Below the pieces are notes generated by a model, which worked only from the letters and a program-made list of their open reading frames with translations, had not been told where the DNA came from and did not search any database. This document shows positions 40,486-48,651 of a DNA stretch of 64,000 bases, in pieces. Position numbers and translations under genes: made by a program. Source of the stretch: JAFECT01 sp036501825. GTDB taxonomy: Bacteria > Pseudomonadota > Alphaproteobacteria > Caulobacterales > Caulobacteraceae. Where the stretch lies: NCBI GenBank assembly GCA_036501825.1, contig DASXZP010000039.1:1-64000 (forward strand), given 5' to 3'. Each line of letters starts with the position of its first letter. Within the stretch, counting starts at the first letter, position 1.

Positions 40486-41206
40486 CGATCGCCTCGGCCA
40501 GGGTGAACTTCCCCTCGTAGAGCGCGCGACCGATGATCACGCCCGCGGCGCCGGCCTCGCGCAGAGGCTTCAGATCGCCGAGGCCCGACACGCCGCCCGA
40601 CGCCTGGATATCCAGGTCGGGGCGCAGGCGCACGATCTCGCGCATCAGCTGGATGTTCGGCCCGGTCAGGGCGCCGTCGCGCGAGACGTCGGTGATCAGC
40701 ACATGCTGGACCGCGCCCGGCGGATAGAAGTCGAGCGCCTCGGTCAGGGTAATGCCGGAATCTTCCTTCCACCCGCGCACCGCGACGTTCCAGCCGCCGC
40801 CCTCGCGCGGCCGCACATCCAGCGCCAGACACACGCGGGCCGCATCGAACCGCTCGATCCAATTGCGAACTTCGGTCGGGCGCATCACCGCGGTCGAGCC
40901 CACGACCACGCGCGCGGCGCCGGTGTCGAGCAGGCGTTCCACGTCATCGCGTTCGCGCACGCCGCCGCCGGTCTGAATATGGGCGCGGGCGGCGGCCGCC
41001 AGGTTCGCGATCAGACCATGCTGTTGCGGCGCGCCGGCGCGGGCGCCGTCGAGATCGACCACATGCACCCACTCGGCCCCGGATTCCTCGAAGGAATCGA
41101 GCCGGTTGAACGGATCGTCGTCATAGACGGTCACCTTCTCGAATTCACCGTGCAGCAAGCGCACGGCTTGGCCGTCCTTCAGGTCGATGGCGGGATAGAT
41201 CAGCAT
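40475..41206 (-). CDS. hisA: Phosphoribosylformimino-AICAR-phosphate isomerase (HisA)
   Basis: 243 residues, TIM barrel like HisF: MLIYPAIDLKDGQAVRLLHG, HVVDLDGA, IQTGGGVRERDDVERLL, VGSTAVMRPTEVRNWI, LITDVSRDGALTGPNI and IQASGGVSGLGDL. The catalytic acid/base Asp residues are in AIDLKDG and TDVSRDG. Isomerises ProFAR to PRFAR. Overlaps hisH by 7 bases and hisF by 11. Confidence 0.97.
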   Translation of the reverse strand: MLIYPAIDLKDGQAVRLLHGEFEKVTVYDDDPFNRLDSFEESGAEWVHVVDLDGARAGAPQQHGLIANLAAAARAHIQTGGGVRERDDVERLLDTGAARVVVGSTAVMRPTEVRNWIERFDAARVCLALDVRPREGGGWNVAVRGWKEDSGITLTEALDFYPPGAVQHVLITDVSRDGALTGPNIQLMREIVRLRPDLDIQASGGVSGLGDLKPLREAGAAGVIIGRALYEGKFTLAEAIDAG

Positions 41207-41808
41207 GACGATTCTATGGGAAGCTCGAGGAAGTTGCGAAGCACCTGCGCGCCGGCGGCGGAAGATCGTTCCGGGTGAAACTGACAGCCCCAGATGTTGG
41301 CCTTGTGCACGATCGAGGAAAAGCGGCGGCCGTAGTCGGTCGAAGCCAACGTCGCATCGCCCTCAGGACAGGCATAGCCGTGCACGAAATAGACGAAGGC
41401 GTTGTTATCGACTCCGTCGAGCAGCGGATCGTCGCGCTCGTGTTGGATCTGGTTCCAGCCCATGTGCGGCACCGGCCGGTCGGGCGCGGACGGCAAGCGG
41501 AACACCTCGCCCTCGATCAGGCCCAGGCAGGTGGCGCCGCCTTCTTCGCTGCGCTCGTAAAGCAACTGCTGGCCGACGCAGACACCGAACAGCGGCCGTT
41601 GGAAGGTCTTGAGGATTTCGGTCAGGCCCAGCGCTTCGACCCGGGCCATGGCGTGGGCCGCAGCGCTGACGCCGGGCACGATCAGGCGCTCCGCTTCGGC
41701 GATGGCCGTGGCGTCGTCGGTCAGGCGCGCATCGGCGCCCAGGCGCTCGAGGGCGAACATCATGGAGGCCGTATTACCGACCCCGAGTTTCACCACCGTG
41801 ACGGCCAT
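41200..41808 (-). CDS. hisH: Imidazole glycerol phosphate synthase, glutaminase subunit
   Basis: 202 residues from ATG 41808, which overlaps the hisB stop (TGATG). Class I glutaminase: oxyanion strand LIVPGVSAAAHAM, nucleophile in PLFGVCVGQQLLYE, HMGWNQIQ, YFVHGYA and the His-Glu pair GCQFHPERS. The nucleophile loop reads GVCVGQQ where GICLGMQ is usual, and the oxyanion strand has PGVSA for PGVGA; both keep the catalytic Cys. Supplies ammonia to HisF. Confidence 0.95.
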   Translation of the reverse strand: MAVTVVKLGVGNTASMMFALERLGADARLTDDATAIAEAERLIVPGVSAAAHAMARVEALGLTEILKTFQRPLFGVCVGQQLLYERSEEGGATCLGLIEGEVFRLPSAPDRPVPHMGWNQIQHERDDPLLDGVDNNAFVYFVHGYACPEGDATLASTDYGRRFSSIVHKANIWGCQFHPERSSAAGAQVLRNFLELPIESSC

Positions 41809-43286
41809 CAGATGACGCCCTTGGTGGAGGGCAGCGTCAGGCCCTCGACACGGATCGCCTGCCGCAAAGTCCGGCCGAACGCCTTGAAGCACGCTTCGGT
41901 CTTGTGGTGGTCGTTCTCGCCGCTCACTGTGACATGGATCGCCGCGCCCAGGCTGTCGGCGAACGAGCGGAAAACGTGGGCGGTCATCTCGGTCGGGTAT
42001 TCACCGATGTGCGAGGCGGTGAAGGCGCCCTCGAACACCGCGAACGGCCGCCCGCCCAGGTCGATCGATACCTTGGCTTCCGTCTCGTCCATTGGCAGCA
42101 CGAAGCCGAAGCGGGCGATGCCGCGTTTGGCGCCCAGCGCCTCCTTCAGCGCCGCCCCGAAGGCGAGCGCGCAGTCCTCTACCGTGTGGTGAGCGTCGAT
42201 CTCCAGATCGCCGCTGCAGGCCAGGTCCATGTCGAAGCCGCCATGGAAGGCGATCTGTTCGAGCATGTGGTCGTAGAAGCCGATGCCCGTGCGCGCCTTC
42301 ACCTTGCCCGACGCGTCGAGGTCGAGGACGACGCTGATCTTGGTCTCCTTGGTTTCGCGCGTCAGTTCGGCGCGGCGGTGCGCCGCCGCCGATGTCGCGC
42401 AGCCCAAGGCCGCCAGCGCGCGGTCGTTCACTTCGGGCGGACCGAGGTCGAGGCGGAAACCGCCGGGAGCCACGTCGGGGCGAGGCACGGCGTTCACGCC
42501 GAAGCGGGCGAAGGCGGCCAGGGTTGCCTGCGGGTCCTTCGCCTCGACGAACAGGTAAGGCCCCTCGCCGGCGCAGACGCGCGCGACGGCGTGGGATTTT
42601 TCCAGAAGCATGCACAGCCGTTCACGCTCGGCGCGGATCAGCTCGATACGGTTGGCGACCAGGACCGCGCGCGACGGCGACAGCGCCGCTTCCGCGAGCT
42701 TCACGCTGGGCGCCGGCAGGGCCAGGGGTTCGAGCACGTCACGCAACCGCTCGATCAGCGCGGGCTGCGCAATCACCGCGCCGACACGCGCGCCGGCCAG
42801 GCCGTAGACGCCGGACAGGCTCTTCAGCACGATCAGATTGTCCGCGCCGTCGATGAAACGCGTCATCGACGGTTCGCGCGAGACGTCGGCATGGGTTTCA
42901 TCGACCACCAGCAGCGCCGGTGCAATGCGCGACGGCAGCCGTTCCGCCTCGTCGTCCTCCAGCACGATGCCGAGCGGATCGCACGGCGACTTCACCACCA
43001 CCGCGCCGGTGTCGGCGCCGGGCTCGGCCACGAGCTCAAGGCGCGAGATGTGCGCCAGTTGTGCTGCGTCCGAATCCGCCTGGCACACCACCGCCCGCGC
43101 GCCGTCGAGCGCCGCGCGGCGGAACACCAGCTCCAGGCCGTGCAAGGCGCCGCGCACCGGCAGCACCTGATCGGGCCGCACGCCCCAGACTTCCGCCATC
43201 CGCCGGGCCAGCGCCACGGGCGCCGCAGGCCGCGACTGCAGCCCTTCGGCCTCAGGGCCGAGCGGCGGAAAACGGTCGGCGCTCAT
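41808..43286 (-). CDS. hisB: Fusion of a degenerate HisC-like domain with imidazoleglycerol-phosphate dehydratase
   Basis: 492 residues. About 300-492 is a complete HisB: RRAELTRETKETKISV, TGIGFYDHMLEQIAFHGGF, DLEIDAHHTVEDCALAFGAAL, SGENDHHKTEACFKAFGR. About 15-295 resembles HisC: ALARRMAEVWGVRPDQVLPV, SPCDPLGIVLED, VVDETHADV, then LKSLSGVYGLAGARVGAVIA. Where intact HisC has SKIYGL, this has SGVYGL, so the PLP lysine is Gly159; the GSxE phosphate-site segment is also changed and the N-terminal NEN region is missing. The dehydratase should be active; the first domain should not transaminate. No histidinol-phosphatase domain is present. ATGA overlap with hisD. Confidence 0.93.
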   Translation of the reverse strand: MSADRFPPLGPEAEGLQSRPAAPVALARRMAEVWGVRPDQVLPVRGALHGLELVFRRAALDGARAVVCQADSDAAQLAHISRLELVAEPGADTGAVVVKSPCDPLGIVLEDDEAERLPSRIAPALLVVDETHADVSREPSMTRFIDGADNLIVLKSLSGVYGLAGARVGAVIAQPALIERLRDVLEPLALPAPSVKLAEAALSPSRAVLVANRIELIRAERERLCMLLEKSHAVARVCAGEGPYLFVEAKDPQATLAAFARFGVNAVPRPDVAPGGFRLDLGPPEVNDRALAALGCATSAAAHRRAELTRETKETKISVVLDLDASGKVKARTGIGFYDHMLEQIAFHGGFDMDLACSGDLEIDAHHTVEDCALAFGAALKEALGAKRGIARFGFVLPMDETEAKVSIDLGGRPFAVFEGAFTASHIGEYPTEMTAHVFRSFADSLGAAIHVTVSGENDHHKTEACFKAFGRTLRQAIRVEGLTLPSTKGVI

Positions 43287-44566
43287 CGCGCCCTCAGGTC
43301 CGCGGCCAGGGCATGCGCTTCCAGGCCTTCGAGACGCGCGAGGCGCGCCGCAGCCGGCGCAAGCGCGCGGGCGCCGGCTTGGGTAGCTTCCTGGATCGCG
43401 AAGCTCTTCATGAAGGCCGCGGTGGAGACGCCGCTGAAGGTGCGCGCGGCGCCGTCGGTCGGCAGCACGTGGCTCGGTCCCGCGACGTAGTCGCCGAAGG
43501 TCTCCGCCGCCCAGCGGCCGACGAAGATGGTGCCCGCGTTAGAGATGGCGTCGACCAGCGGTTCGGGGTCGGCGACCTGGATCGACAGGTGCTCCGGCGC
43601 GTAGTCGCTGGCCGCGTCGGCGGCTTCACGCCAATCGCGAACGAGGAAGACGCGACCCTCGGCGAGACTGGCCTGGGCGATGTTCCCGCGCGGCAGCACA
43701 GCGGTCTGGCGTTCGAGTTCGACGGCGACCGCGGCGAGCACCTCTTCGCCCATCGCGGCCAGCACCACCTGCGCGTCGGCGTCGTGCTCGGCCTGGCTCA
43801 ACAGATCCGCGGCCACCAGCGCCGGATCGGCCGTGGCGTCGGCGATGACCATCAGTTCGCTCGGCCCTGCCGGCAGGTCGATGGCCGGGCCGTTCGGCAG
43901 GTCCGCGGCAAAGCGCTTGGCTTCGGCCACATAGGCGTTGCCCGGGCCGAAAATCTTGTCCGCCCGCGGCAGGCCGGCGCCGAAGGTGAGCGCCGCAATC
44001 GCCTGGGCGCCCCCGACCAGATAAAACGCCTCGAGCCCCGATAGCGCCGCGGCCGCGATCATCACCGGCGCCACGCCCTCGCGATTGGGAGGCGTCACCG
44101 TCACGCGGTTCGGCACGCCGGCGACCGCTGCGGGGATGGCGAGCATCAGCAGGGTCGAGAACAGCGGCGCCGTGCCGCCGGGCGCATAGAGGCCGCAGGT
44201 TTCGATCGGCCGCCACACGCGGCGCAGTTTCACGCCGGGCGCGGGCTCGACGGTCTGGTCCGCGGGCTTGGTGGCCTCGTGGTAGCGGCGCACGTTCTCT
44301 GCAGCAATGTCCATGGCCGCGAGGTCTTCGCGATCGAGCTTGCTGCGCGCGCGATCGACCACTTCTCGCGTGAGGTCCAAGCGTTCCGGCGCACGGCCGT
44401 CGAGGTTCTTCGACCAGCGGGTGACCGCCGCCTCACCCTCGTGCTCGACCTCTTCGAAGATGCGCCGCACCACGTCACGCACGGCGCCGTCGCGGCGTTT
44501 CAGCGGACGCGCCAGGGCTGCGGTCCGCTCGGCACGGCTCAGCGATGACCAATCGAAACACTTCAC
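43283..44566 (-). CDS. hisD: Histidinol dehydrogenase
   Basis: 427 residues from GTG 44566 (GAGG upstream, 7 bases after hisG). Motifs: WRPIETCGLYAPGGTAPLFSTLLM, IFGPGNAYVAEAKR, DLPAGPSELMVIAD, SQAEHDADAQVVL (Zn-ligand region), DYAPEHLSI, NAGTIFVGRWAAETFGDYVAGPSHVLPT. Zn-dependent NAD oxidation of histidinol to histidine, last step of the pathway. Confidence 0.97.
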   Translation of the reverse strand: MKCFDWSSLSRAERTAALARPLKRRDGAVRDVVRRIFEEVEHEGEAAVTRWSKNLDGRAPERLDLTREVVDRARSKLDREDLAAMDIAAENVRRYHEATKPADQTVEPAPGVKLRRVWRPIETCGLYAPGGTAPLFSTLLMLAIPAAVAGVPNRVTVTPPNREGVAPVMIAAAALSGLEAFYLVGGAQAIAALTFGAGLPRADKIFGPGNAYVAEAKRFAADLPNGPAIDLPAGPSELMVIADATADPALVAADLLSQAEHDADAQVVLAAMGEEVLAAVAVELERQTAVLPRGNIAQASLAEGRVFLVRDWREAADAASDYAPEHLSIQVADPEPLVDAISNAGTIFVGRWAAETFGDYVAGPSHVLPTDGAARTFSGVSTAAFMKSFAIQEATQAGARALAPAAARLARLEGLEAHALAADLRAR

Positions 44567-44573
44567 GGCCGCC

Positions 44574-45449
44574 TCACATCATCTTCTCGATGGGCAGGAC
44601 CAGGATCGCCGAGGCGCCGGCGGCCTTCAACCGCTCCAGCGTCTCCCAGAATACCGACTCCTGGCAGACCGCGTGCACCGCCACCGCATCGTCGCGGCCG
44701 GCGAGAGGGGTCACCGTGGGCGAACCGGCGCCCGGCAGAATCTGTTGGATAGCGGCGAGCGCGGACTTCGGCGCGTTCATCATCACGTATTTGGCGCCTT
44801 GCGAGGCGACCACGCCCTTGAAGCGTTCGACCACGCTCTCCGCAAGCTGGGTCAGTTCGGGCGCGATCGGCCGCGGCGCGCGGATCAGCATGGCTTCGCT
44901 TTCGAGCACCAGCGACACCGCCTTCAAGCCGTTCGCCTCCAGCGTGGCGCCGGTGGAGACCAGGTCGCAGATCGCATGCGCCATCTTCAGCCGCGGCGCC
45001 ACCTCGACCGCGCCGCGCATGGCGACGATCTCGGCGGAAATCCCTTCCCGCTCGAGATAGCGGGTCAGCAGGTTCGGATAGGTGGTGGCGATCTTCAGGC
45101 CGTCGAGACCCTTGGGCCCGGTCCAGTCGAAGACGTCGGGTACGGCGATACGCAGGCTGCAGCGGCCGAAGCCCAGCGGCATGATCCGCTCCGGCGGTCC
45201 GGCGTGACCGGACGCATGTTCCTCCAGCACATTGCCGCCGACAATGCCGAAGTCGGCGATGCCGTTTTCGACGAACGTCGGTATGTCGTCGTCGCGCACC
45301 CGCATCAGATCGATGGGATAGTTCTCGACCCGATAGAGCAGGTCGTTGTGGCCCTTCACCACGCGCAGGCCCGCATCGCGCACGAGATCGAGGCTGCGGT
45401 CGGCGAGCCGGCCGCTTTTTTGGACGGCGATGCGCAGGCGCGGGCTCAT
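44574..45449 (-). CDS. hisG: ATP phosphoribosyltransferase
   Basis: 291 residues, long-form HisG: LRIAVQKSGRLADRSLDL, MRVRDDDIPTFVENGIADFGIVGGNV, RIATTYPNL-type phosphate loop (KIATTYPNLLTRYL), DLVSTGATLEANGLKAV, and a C-terminal ACT-like regulatory domain (SALAAIQQILPGAGSPTVTPL). Commits ATP and PRPP to histidine synthesis and is feedback-inhibited by histidine. Its ATG overlaps the stop of the YerC-like regulator by one base. Confidence 0.96.
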   Translation of the reverse strand: MSPRLRIAVQKSGRLADRSLDLVRDAGLRVVKGHNDLLYRVENYPIDLMRVRDDDIPTFVENGIADFGIVGGNVLEEHASGHAGPPERIMPLGFGRCSLRIAVPDVFDWTGPKGLDGLKIATTYPNLLTRYLEREGISAEIVAMRGAVEVAPRLKMAHAICDLVSTGATLEANGLKAVSLVLESEAMLIRAPRPIAPELTQLAESVVERFKGVVASQGAKYVMMNAPKSALAAIQQILPGAGSPTVTPLAGRDDAVAVHAVCQESVFWETLERLKAAGASAILVLPIEKMM

Positions 45450-45760
45450 CAGCGGCGGCCCAACCTGTCCAGCACCTTACGGTAACCCTTGAACGGCATG
45501 TCGCGCAGGAAGCGCGCGCAGCGGGTGACGGTGGTGGTCGAGGCGCCCACCTCGTCGGCGATCTCGCGATAGCTCAGCTTGCCCTCGTCGAGAAGGCGAG
45601 TGATACGCCAACGCTCGACGAATGCGCGAATCTCCGCGGGCGTTGCCAGGTCGGCCAGGAAATCCTTGACTTCGCGACGGTTTTGCAAGCTCAGGAAGGC
45701 GGCGTAGAGTTCGTTCTCAGCCTTTTCCTCAGCACTCGACTTTTTGGCGGCAGCAGCCAT
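45449..45760 (-). CDS. YerC/TrpR-like DNA-binding protein heading the his operon
   Basis: 103 residues from ATG 45760. A TrpR-superfamily helix-turn-helix is plain: YAAFLSLQNRREVKDFLADL, EIRAFVERWRITRLLDEGKL, SYREIADEVGASTTTVTRCARFL. YerC/YecD proteins are predicted regulators of histidine genes in several proteobacteria, and here the gene is translationally coupled to hisG, so autoregulation of the whole operon is a reasonable inference. A direct repeat in the promoter (45792-45807) is a candidate site. Confidence 0.85.
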   Translation of the reverse strand: MAAAAKKSSAEEKAENELYAAFLSLQNRREVKDFLADLATPAEIRAFVERWRITRLLDEGKLSYREIADEVGASTTTVTRCARFLRDMPFKGYRKVLDRLGRR

Positions 45761-45791
45761 GGCGCACGCTCCGTTGCGGTTGGGGTGGCGT

Positions 45792-45821
45792 GGTAATACG
45801 GTAACACACACCCCGGCGCAA
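45792..45821 (-). promoter_or_regulatory. Predicted sigma-70-like promoter of the his operon with overlapping direct repeat
   Basis: On the minus strand: TTGCGC (plus-strand 45816-45821), 17 bases, TATTAC (45793-45798), about 33 bases upstream of the YerC-like ATG. The -10 is overlapped by an 8-base direct repeat on the plus strand, GGTAATAC (45792-45799) and GGTAACAC (45800-45807), which could be the regulator's site. Confidence 0.5.
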
Positions 45822-45881
45822 GCGGCTTTGCGGAAAATTGCGTGACCGTTTTGTGGCGTCCGGTTCTGTAAGGAAAGCAAA

Positions 45882-45911
45882 CGCCGGCCCGCGATTTCTC
45901 GCGAGCCGGCG
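45882..45911 (-). terminator. Terminator of the RcnB-like gene
   Basis: CGCCGGC-C-CGCG (45882-45893), loop ATTTCT, CGCG-A-GCCGGCG (45900-45911): an 11-bp stem with one mismatch, 12 bases past the RcnB-like stop. On the minus strand it is followed by TTTGCTTTCC. It isolates the upstream gene from the his operon promoter. Confidence 0.75.
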
Positions 45912-45923
45912 CTTCCGAAAGGC

Positions 45924-46223
45924 CTAGTGCGCTTCGAGGACCGAGACGATCACGCCCGTCGCGACCGCAGCGAGAACCCAGTTGCCGTCGATCTCGCGCC
46001 ATTCGTAGCCGCGGGGCGGCGCGCTCAGGTGATGGGACCGCCAGTCGACCACCTGGCCGCGTCTCCAGCTGTCGGCGTCTATCTTGTGGCCCTTGCTCCA
46101 CTCCGGGTGCATGACCCGGTGGTGGTCGCCCGTCATGTCCTTCCCGTCGGGGGCGGCCTGGGCCGCGCCAACGGCGCCAAGCAGCAGGACCGCCGCCGCG
46201 GCCGCGGTGAGGAATTTTTGCAT
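45924..46223 (-). CDS. RcnB-like small periplasmic protein
   Basis: 99 residues from ATG 46223 (GGGAG upstream). Signal peptide MQKFLTAAAAAVLLLGAVGAAQA, then a His-rich start (DMTGDHHRVMHPEWSKGHKI) and the RcnB-family core (VVDWRSHHLSAPPRGYEWREIDGNWVLAAVATGVIVSVL). RcnB in E. coli tunes nickel/cobalt efflux, but the family is broad and most alphaproteobacterial members are uncharacterised. Its own terminator lies just after the stop. Confidence 0.8.
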   Translation of the reverse strand: MQKFLTAAAAAVLLLGAVGAAQAAPDGKDMTGDHHRVMHPEWSKGHKIDADSWRRGQVVDWRSHHLSAPPRGYEWREIDGNWVLAAVATGVIVSVLEAH

Positions 46224-46336
46224 TCGGGATCTCCCATCTATCGCGCGCGGAAAAACCCGTGGGCGACCGGCGTAGCCGTATAGACTGAACGCGTTCAACG
46301 AATAAGAGTTCGCCGATCCGTCGCGGAAGACCCCGT

Positions 46337-47170
46337 TCAGACGTGCTTGTCGCGCTCACGGCCGCCCAGGACGCCGCAAACGGCGGCGATGAAGGCGCCG
46401 ATGGCCATGGCCAGGGCGGTGAACAGGCCGGTCGCCTCGGCCGCCTTGCGGGCCTTATCCGCCTCGTCGCGGACGGCGTTGATGGCCGCGTCGGTGCGGG
46501 CCTGGGCCACGGCCGGGGTCACGCCGGCGCGCAGCGAGACCATCTGGGTCAGGTAGACGCGGTCGTCCTCGGGGACCTGTTTTTCGGTCGCGGCATGGGT
46601 GAGGACCCGCCCTGCCTCGGCGCGAGTGGCGGGATCGGACACCGTCGCCATGGAGGTGGGCGAGCGGAACAGAACGTCGAGGGTGTAGGCGTGCGGCTCG
46701 GCCATGCTCGCGTCGTGACGGTGCGTCGCGACCCCCGCGGCCAGACCGGCCGTCGAGGCGGCCAGAACGGCGACCAGAACCGTCGCCAGCGCCCAGCTCA
46801 GGAAACCGTTGGCGGTATCGCGAAAATGGGTCTCGCCGTCGTTCACGCCGTGCCAGCGGTGCCGCAGCCGGCCCGCCAGATAGCCGCCGAGCGCCGAGGC
46901 CAGCCACTGGATCACGATCAACCAGATCGCCGCCCATACGGTGAAGGTCACGGCCTCGGAATTGGCATGGCCCATGGGCGCGGCGGCAAAGCCGAGCCCC
47001 GCGCCCAGCACGAACAGCAGCACGCTGATCGCCGCGGCGCTGAGCGCGCCGGCGATCACCGCCGGCCAGGAAACCGCCGAGGACCCGACCTGGATGGCGG
47101 TCCCATCGACTGCGGCCATCGGGTCGGCAAAGGCGCCCGGGAGATCGGAAGCGGGGGTGGTGGAGGTCAT
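46337..47170 (-). CDS. Hypothetical four-helix membrane protein
   Basis: 277 residues from ATG 47170. Predicted helices at VSWPAVIAGALSAAAISVLLFVLGAGLGF, TFTVWAAIWLIVIQWLASALGGYLAGRL, GFLSWALATVLVAVLAASTAG and near the C terminus (GLFTALAMAIGAFIAAVCGVLGG). Between helices 3 and 4 lies a soluble loop of about 90 residues. The pattern occurs in alphaproteobacterial 'hypothetical transmembrane' proteins; I assign no function. Divergent from thrC (119-base gap). Confidence 0.75.
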   Translation of the reverse strand: MTSTTPASDLPGAFADPMAAVDGTAIQVGSSAVSWPAVIAGALSAAAISVLLFVLGAGLGFAAAPMGHANSEAVTFTVWAAIWLIVIQWLASALGGYLAGRLRHRWHGVNDGETHFRDTANGFLSWALATVLVAVLAASTAGLAAGVATHRHDASMAEPHAYTLDVLFRSPTSMATVSDPATRAEAGRVLTHAATEKQVPEDDRVYLTQMVSLRAGVTPAVAQARTDAAINAVRDEADKARKAAEATGLFTALAMAIGAFIAAVCGVLGGRERDKHV

Positions 47171-47289
47171 GATCGCGCCGTCACAGTTCCTGATGGTCGC
47201 CCAACGCAACGGCGCAGCCGGCGGTTCCGCACGCGCGGAGCGAGGAAAGCGCTGACAGCCAAGCCGGAGCGCGCTATGCGCGGGCCGCG

Positions 47290-48651
47290 ATGCGTTATCA
47301 CTCGACCCGCGGGCTTGCCCCCGAAGCTTCTTTTGCCGATGCGCTGCTGGACGGGCTGGCCCCGGATGGCGGGCTCTACATGCCTGACGCCTGGCCGGCG
47401 CTTTCGGACGCCGATCGCGCTGGAGCGGGCAGCCGCCCCTACGCGGACACGGCCGAACAGGTGCTGAGCCTGTTCGCGGGCGACAGCCTTCCGGCCGCGG
47501 CGATCAAGGCGGCCGCCGCGCGGATGACCGCCTTCGACCATCCGGACGTGACGCCCCTGGTCGAGCTCGAACCGGGGCTGTTCCTGCTCGAGTTGTTCCA
47601 TGGCCCCACCGCCGCGTTCAAAGACCTCGCCATGCAGATGATGGCGCCCCTGGTCGAGGCCGCGTTGAGCGCGCGCGATGAAAACCTGCTGCTGCTGACC
47701 GCGACCAGCGGCGACACCGGGGCTGCGGCCGCAGCGGCCTTTGCCCATGCCGCGCGCGTACAGCTGGTGATCTTCCATCCGGAAGGCCGCGTGTCGCCGG
47801 TGCAGCGGCGGCAGATGACCACCACCGGCGCCGACAATGTCCGCGCGCTGGCGGTGCGCGGCGACTTCGACGACTGCCAGCGGCTGGTCAAGTTGCTGCT
47901 CGCCGACGAGGGCTTGCGCAAGGACCGGCGGGTGAGCTCGGTCAATTCGATCAACTGGGGCCGGCTCGCGGGCCAGATCCCCTACTACCTGGCGTCGGGC
48001 GCGCGCGCGGGCGCAGGGGCGCGTTTCGTAGTGCCCACCGGCAACTTCGGAGACGCCTTCGCCGGCATCGCCGCCAAGCGGATGGGTCTGGCCATGGGGC
48101 CAATGACCGCGGCGCTGAACGCCAACGACACCCTGGCGCGTGCGCTGGACACCGGCCGCTACGAGCGCCGCGCGGCGGTGGAGACTGCGAGCGTCAGCAT
48201 GGACGTGGCCGCCCCATCCAACTTCGAGCGCATGGTGTTCGAGGCCGCAGGCCGCGAAGCCGCGCGCACCCGCAATCTGTTCGAGGTGTTCGCCGAACGC
48301 GGCGGCGTCTACCTGCCGCCGGACATCCTGGGCGCCGTGCGCGACGAGGTGAACGCCGTCAGCGTCGACGACGCGATCACCGCGCGCGAAATCGCCCGCG
48401 CGTGGAAAACTTACGGGCGTGTGATCTGCCCGCACACCGCCGTCGCCCTGCACGCGGCGCGCAGCCTGCCCCGCGGCGGTCCGGTGATCGCGTTGTCCAC
48501 GGCGCACGCGGCGAAGTTCCCGGACTTCGTGAAACAGGCGCTGGGCTTCGAACCGGAAGCGCCCGATCGGTTGAAGGCGGTGATGGACAGGCCGGAGCAA
48601 CTGGAAGTTATCGACGCGAACTTCGAGGCGGCGCGCGCGGCCGTCCTTTAG
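47290..48651 (+). CDS. thrC: Threonine synthase
   Basis: 453 residues. MRYHSTRGLAPEASFADALLDGLAPDGGLYMP at the N terminus is the ThrC start; PLP lysine in HGPTAAFKDLAMQMMAPL; LTATSGDTGAAAAAAF; VSSVNSINWGRLAGQIPYY; VPTGNFGDAFAGIAAKRMG. Converts O-phosphohomoserine to threonine in the cytoplasm. Convergent with thrB, sharing 4 bases at the stops, so the two pathway genes lie tail to tail rather than in one operon. Confidence 0.96.
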   Translation: MRYHSTRGLAPEASFADALLDGLAPDGGLYMPDAWPALSDADRAGAGSRPYADTAEQVLSLFAGDSLPAAAIKAAAARMTAFDHPDVTPLVELEPGLFLLELFHGPTAAFKDLAMQMMAPLVEAALSARDENLLLLTATSGDTGAAAAAAFAHAARVQLVIFHPEGRVSPVQRRQMTTTGADNVRALAVRGDFDDCQRLVKLLLADEGLRKDRRVSSVNSINWGRLAGQIPYYLASGARAGAGARFVVPTGNFGDAFAGIAAKRMGLAMGPMTAALNANDTLARALDTGRYERRAAVETASVSMDVAAPSNFERMVFEAAGREAARTRNLFEVFAERGGVYLPPDILGAVRDEVNAVSVDDAITAREIARAWKTYGRVICPHTAVALHAARSLPRGGPVIALSTAHAAKFPDFVKQALGFEPEAPDRLKAVMDRPEQLEVIDANFEAARAAVL

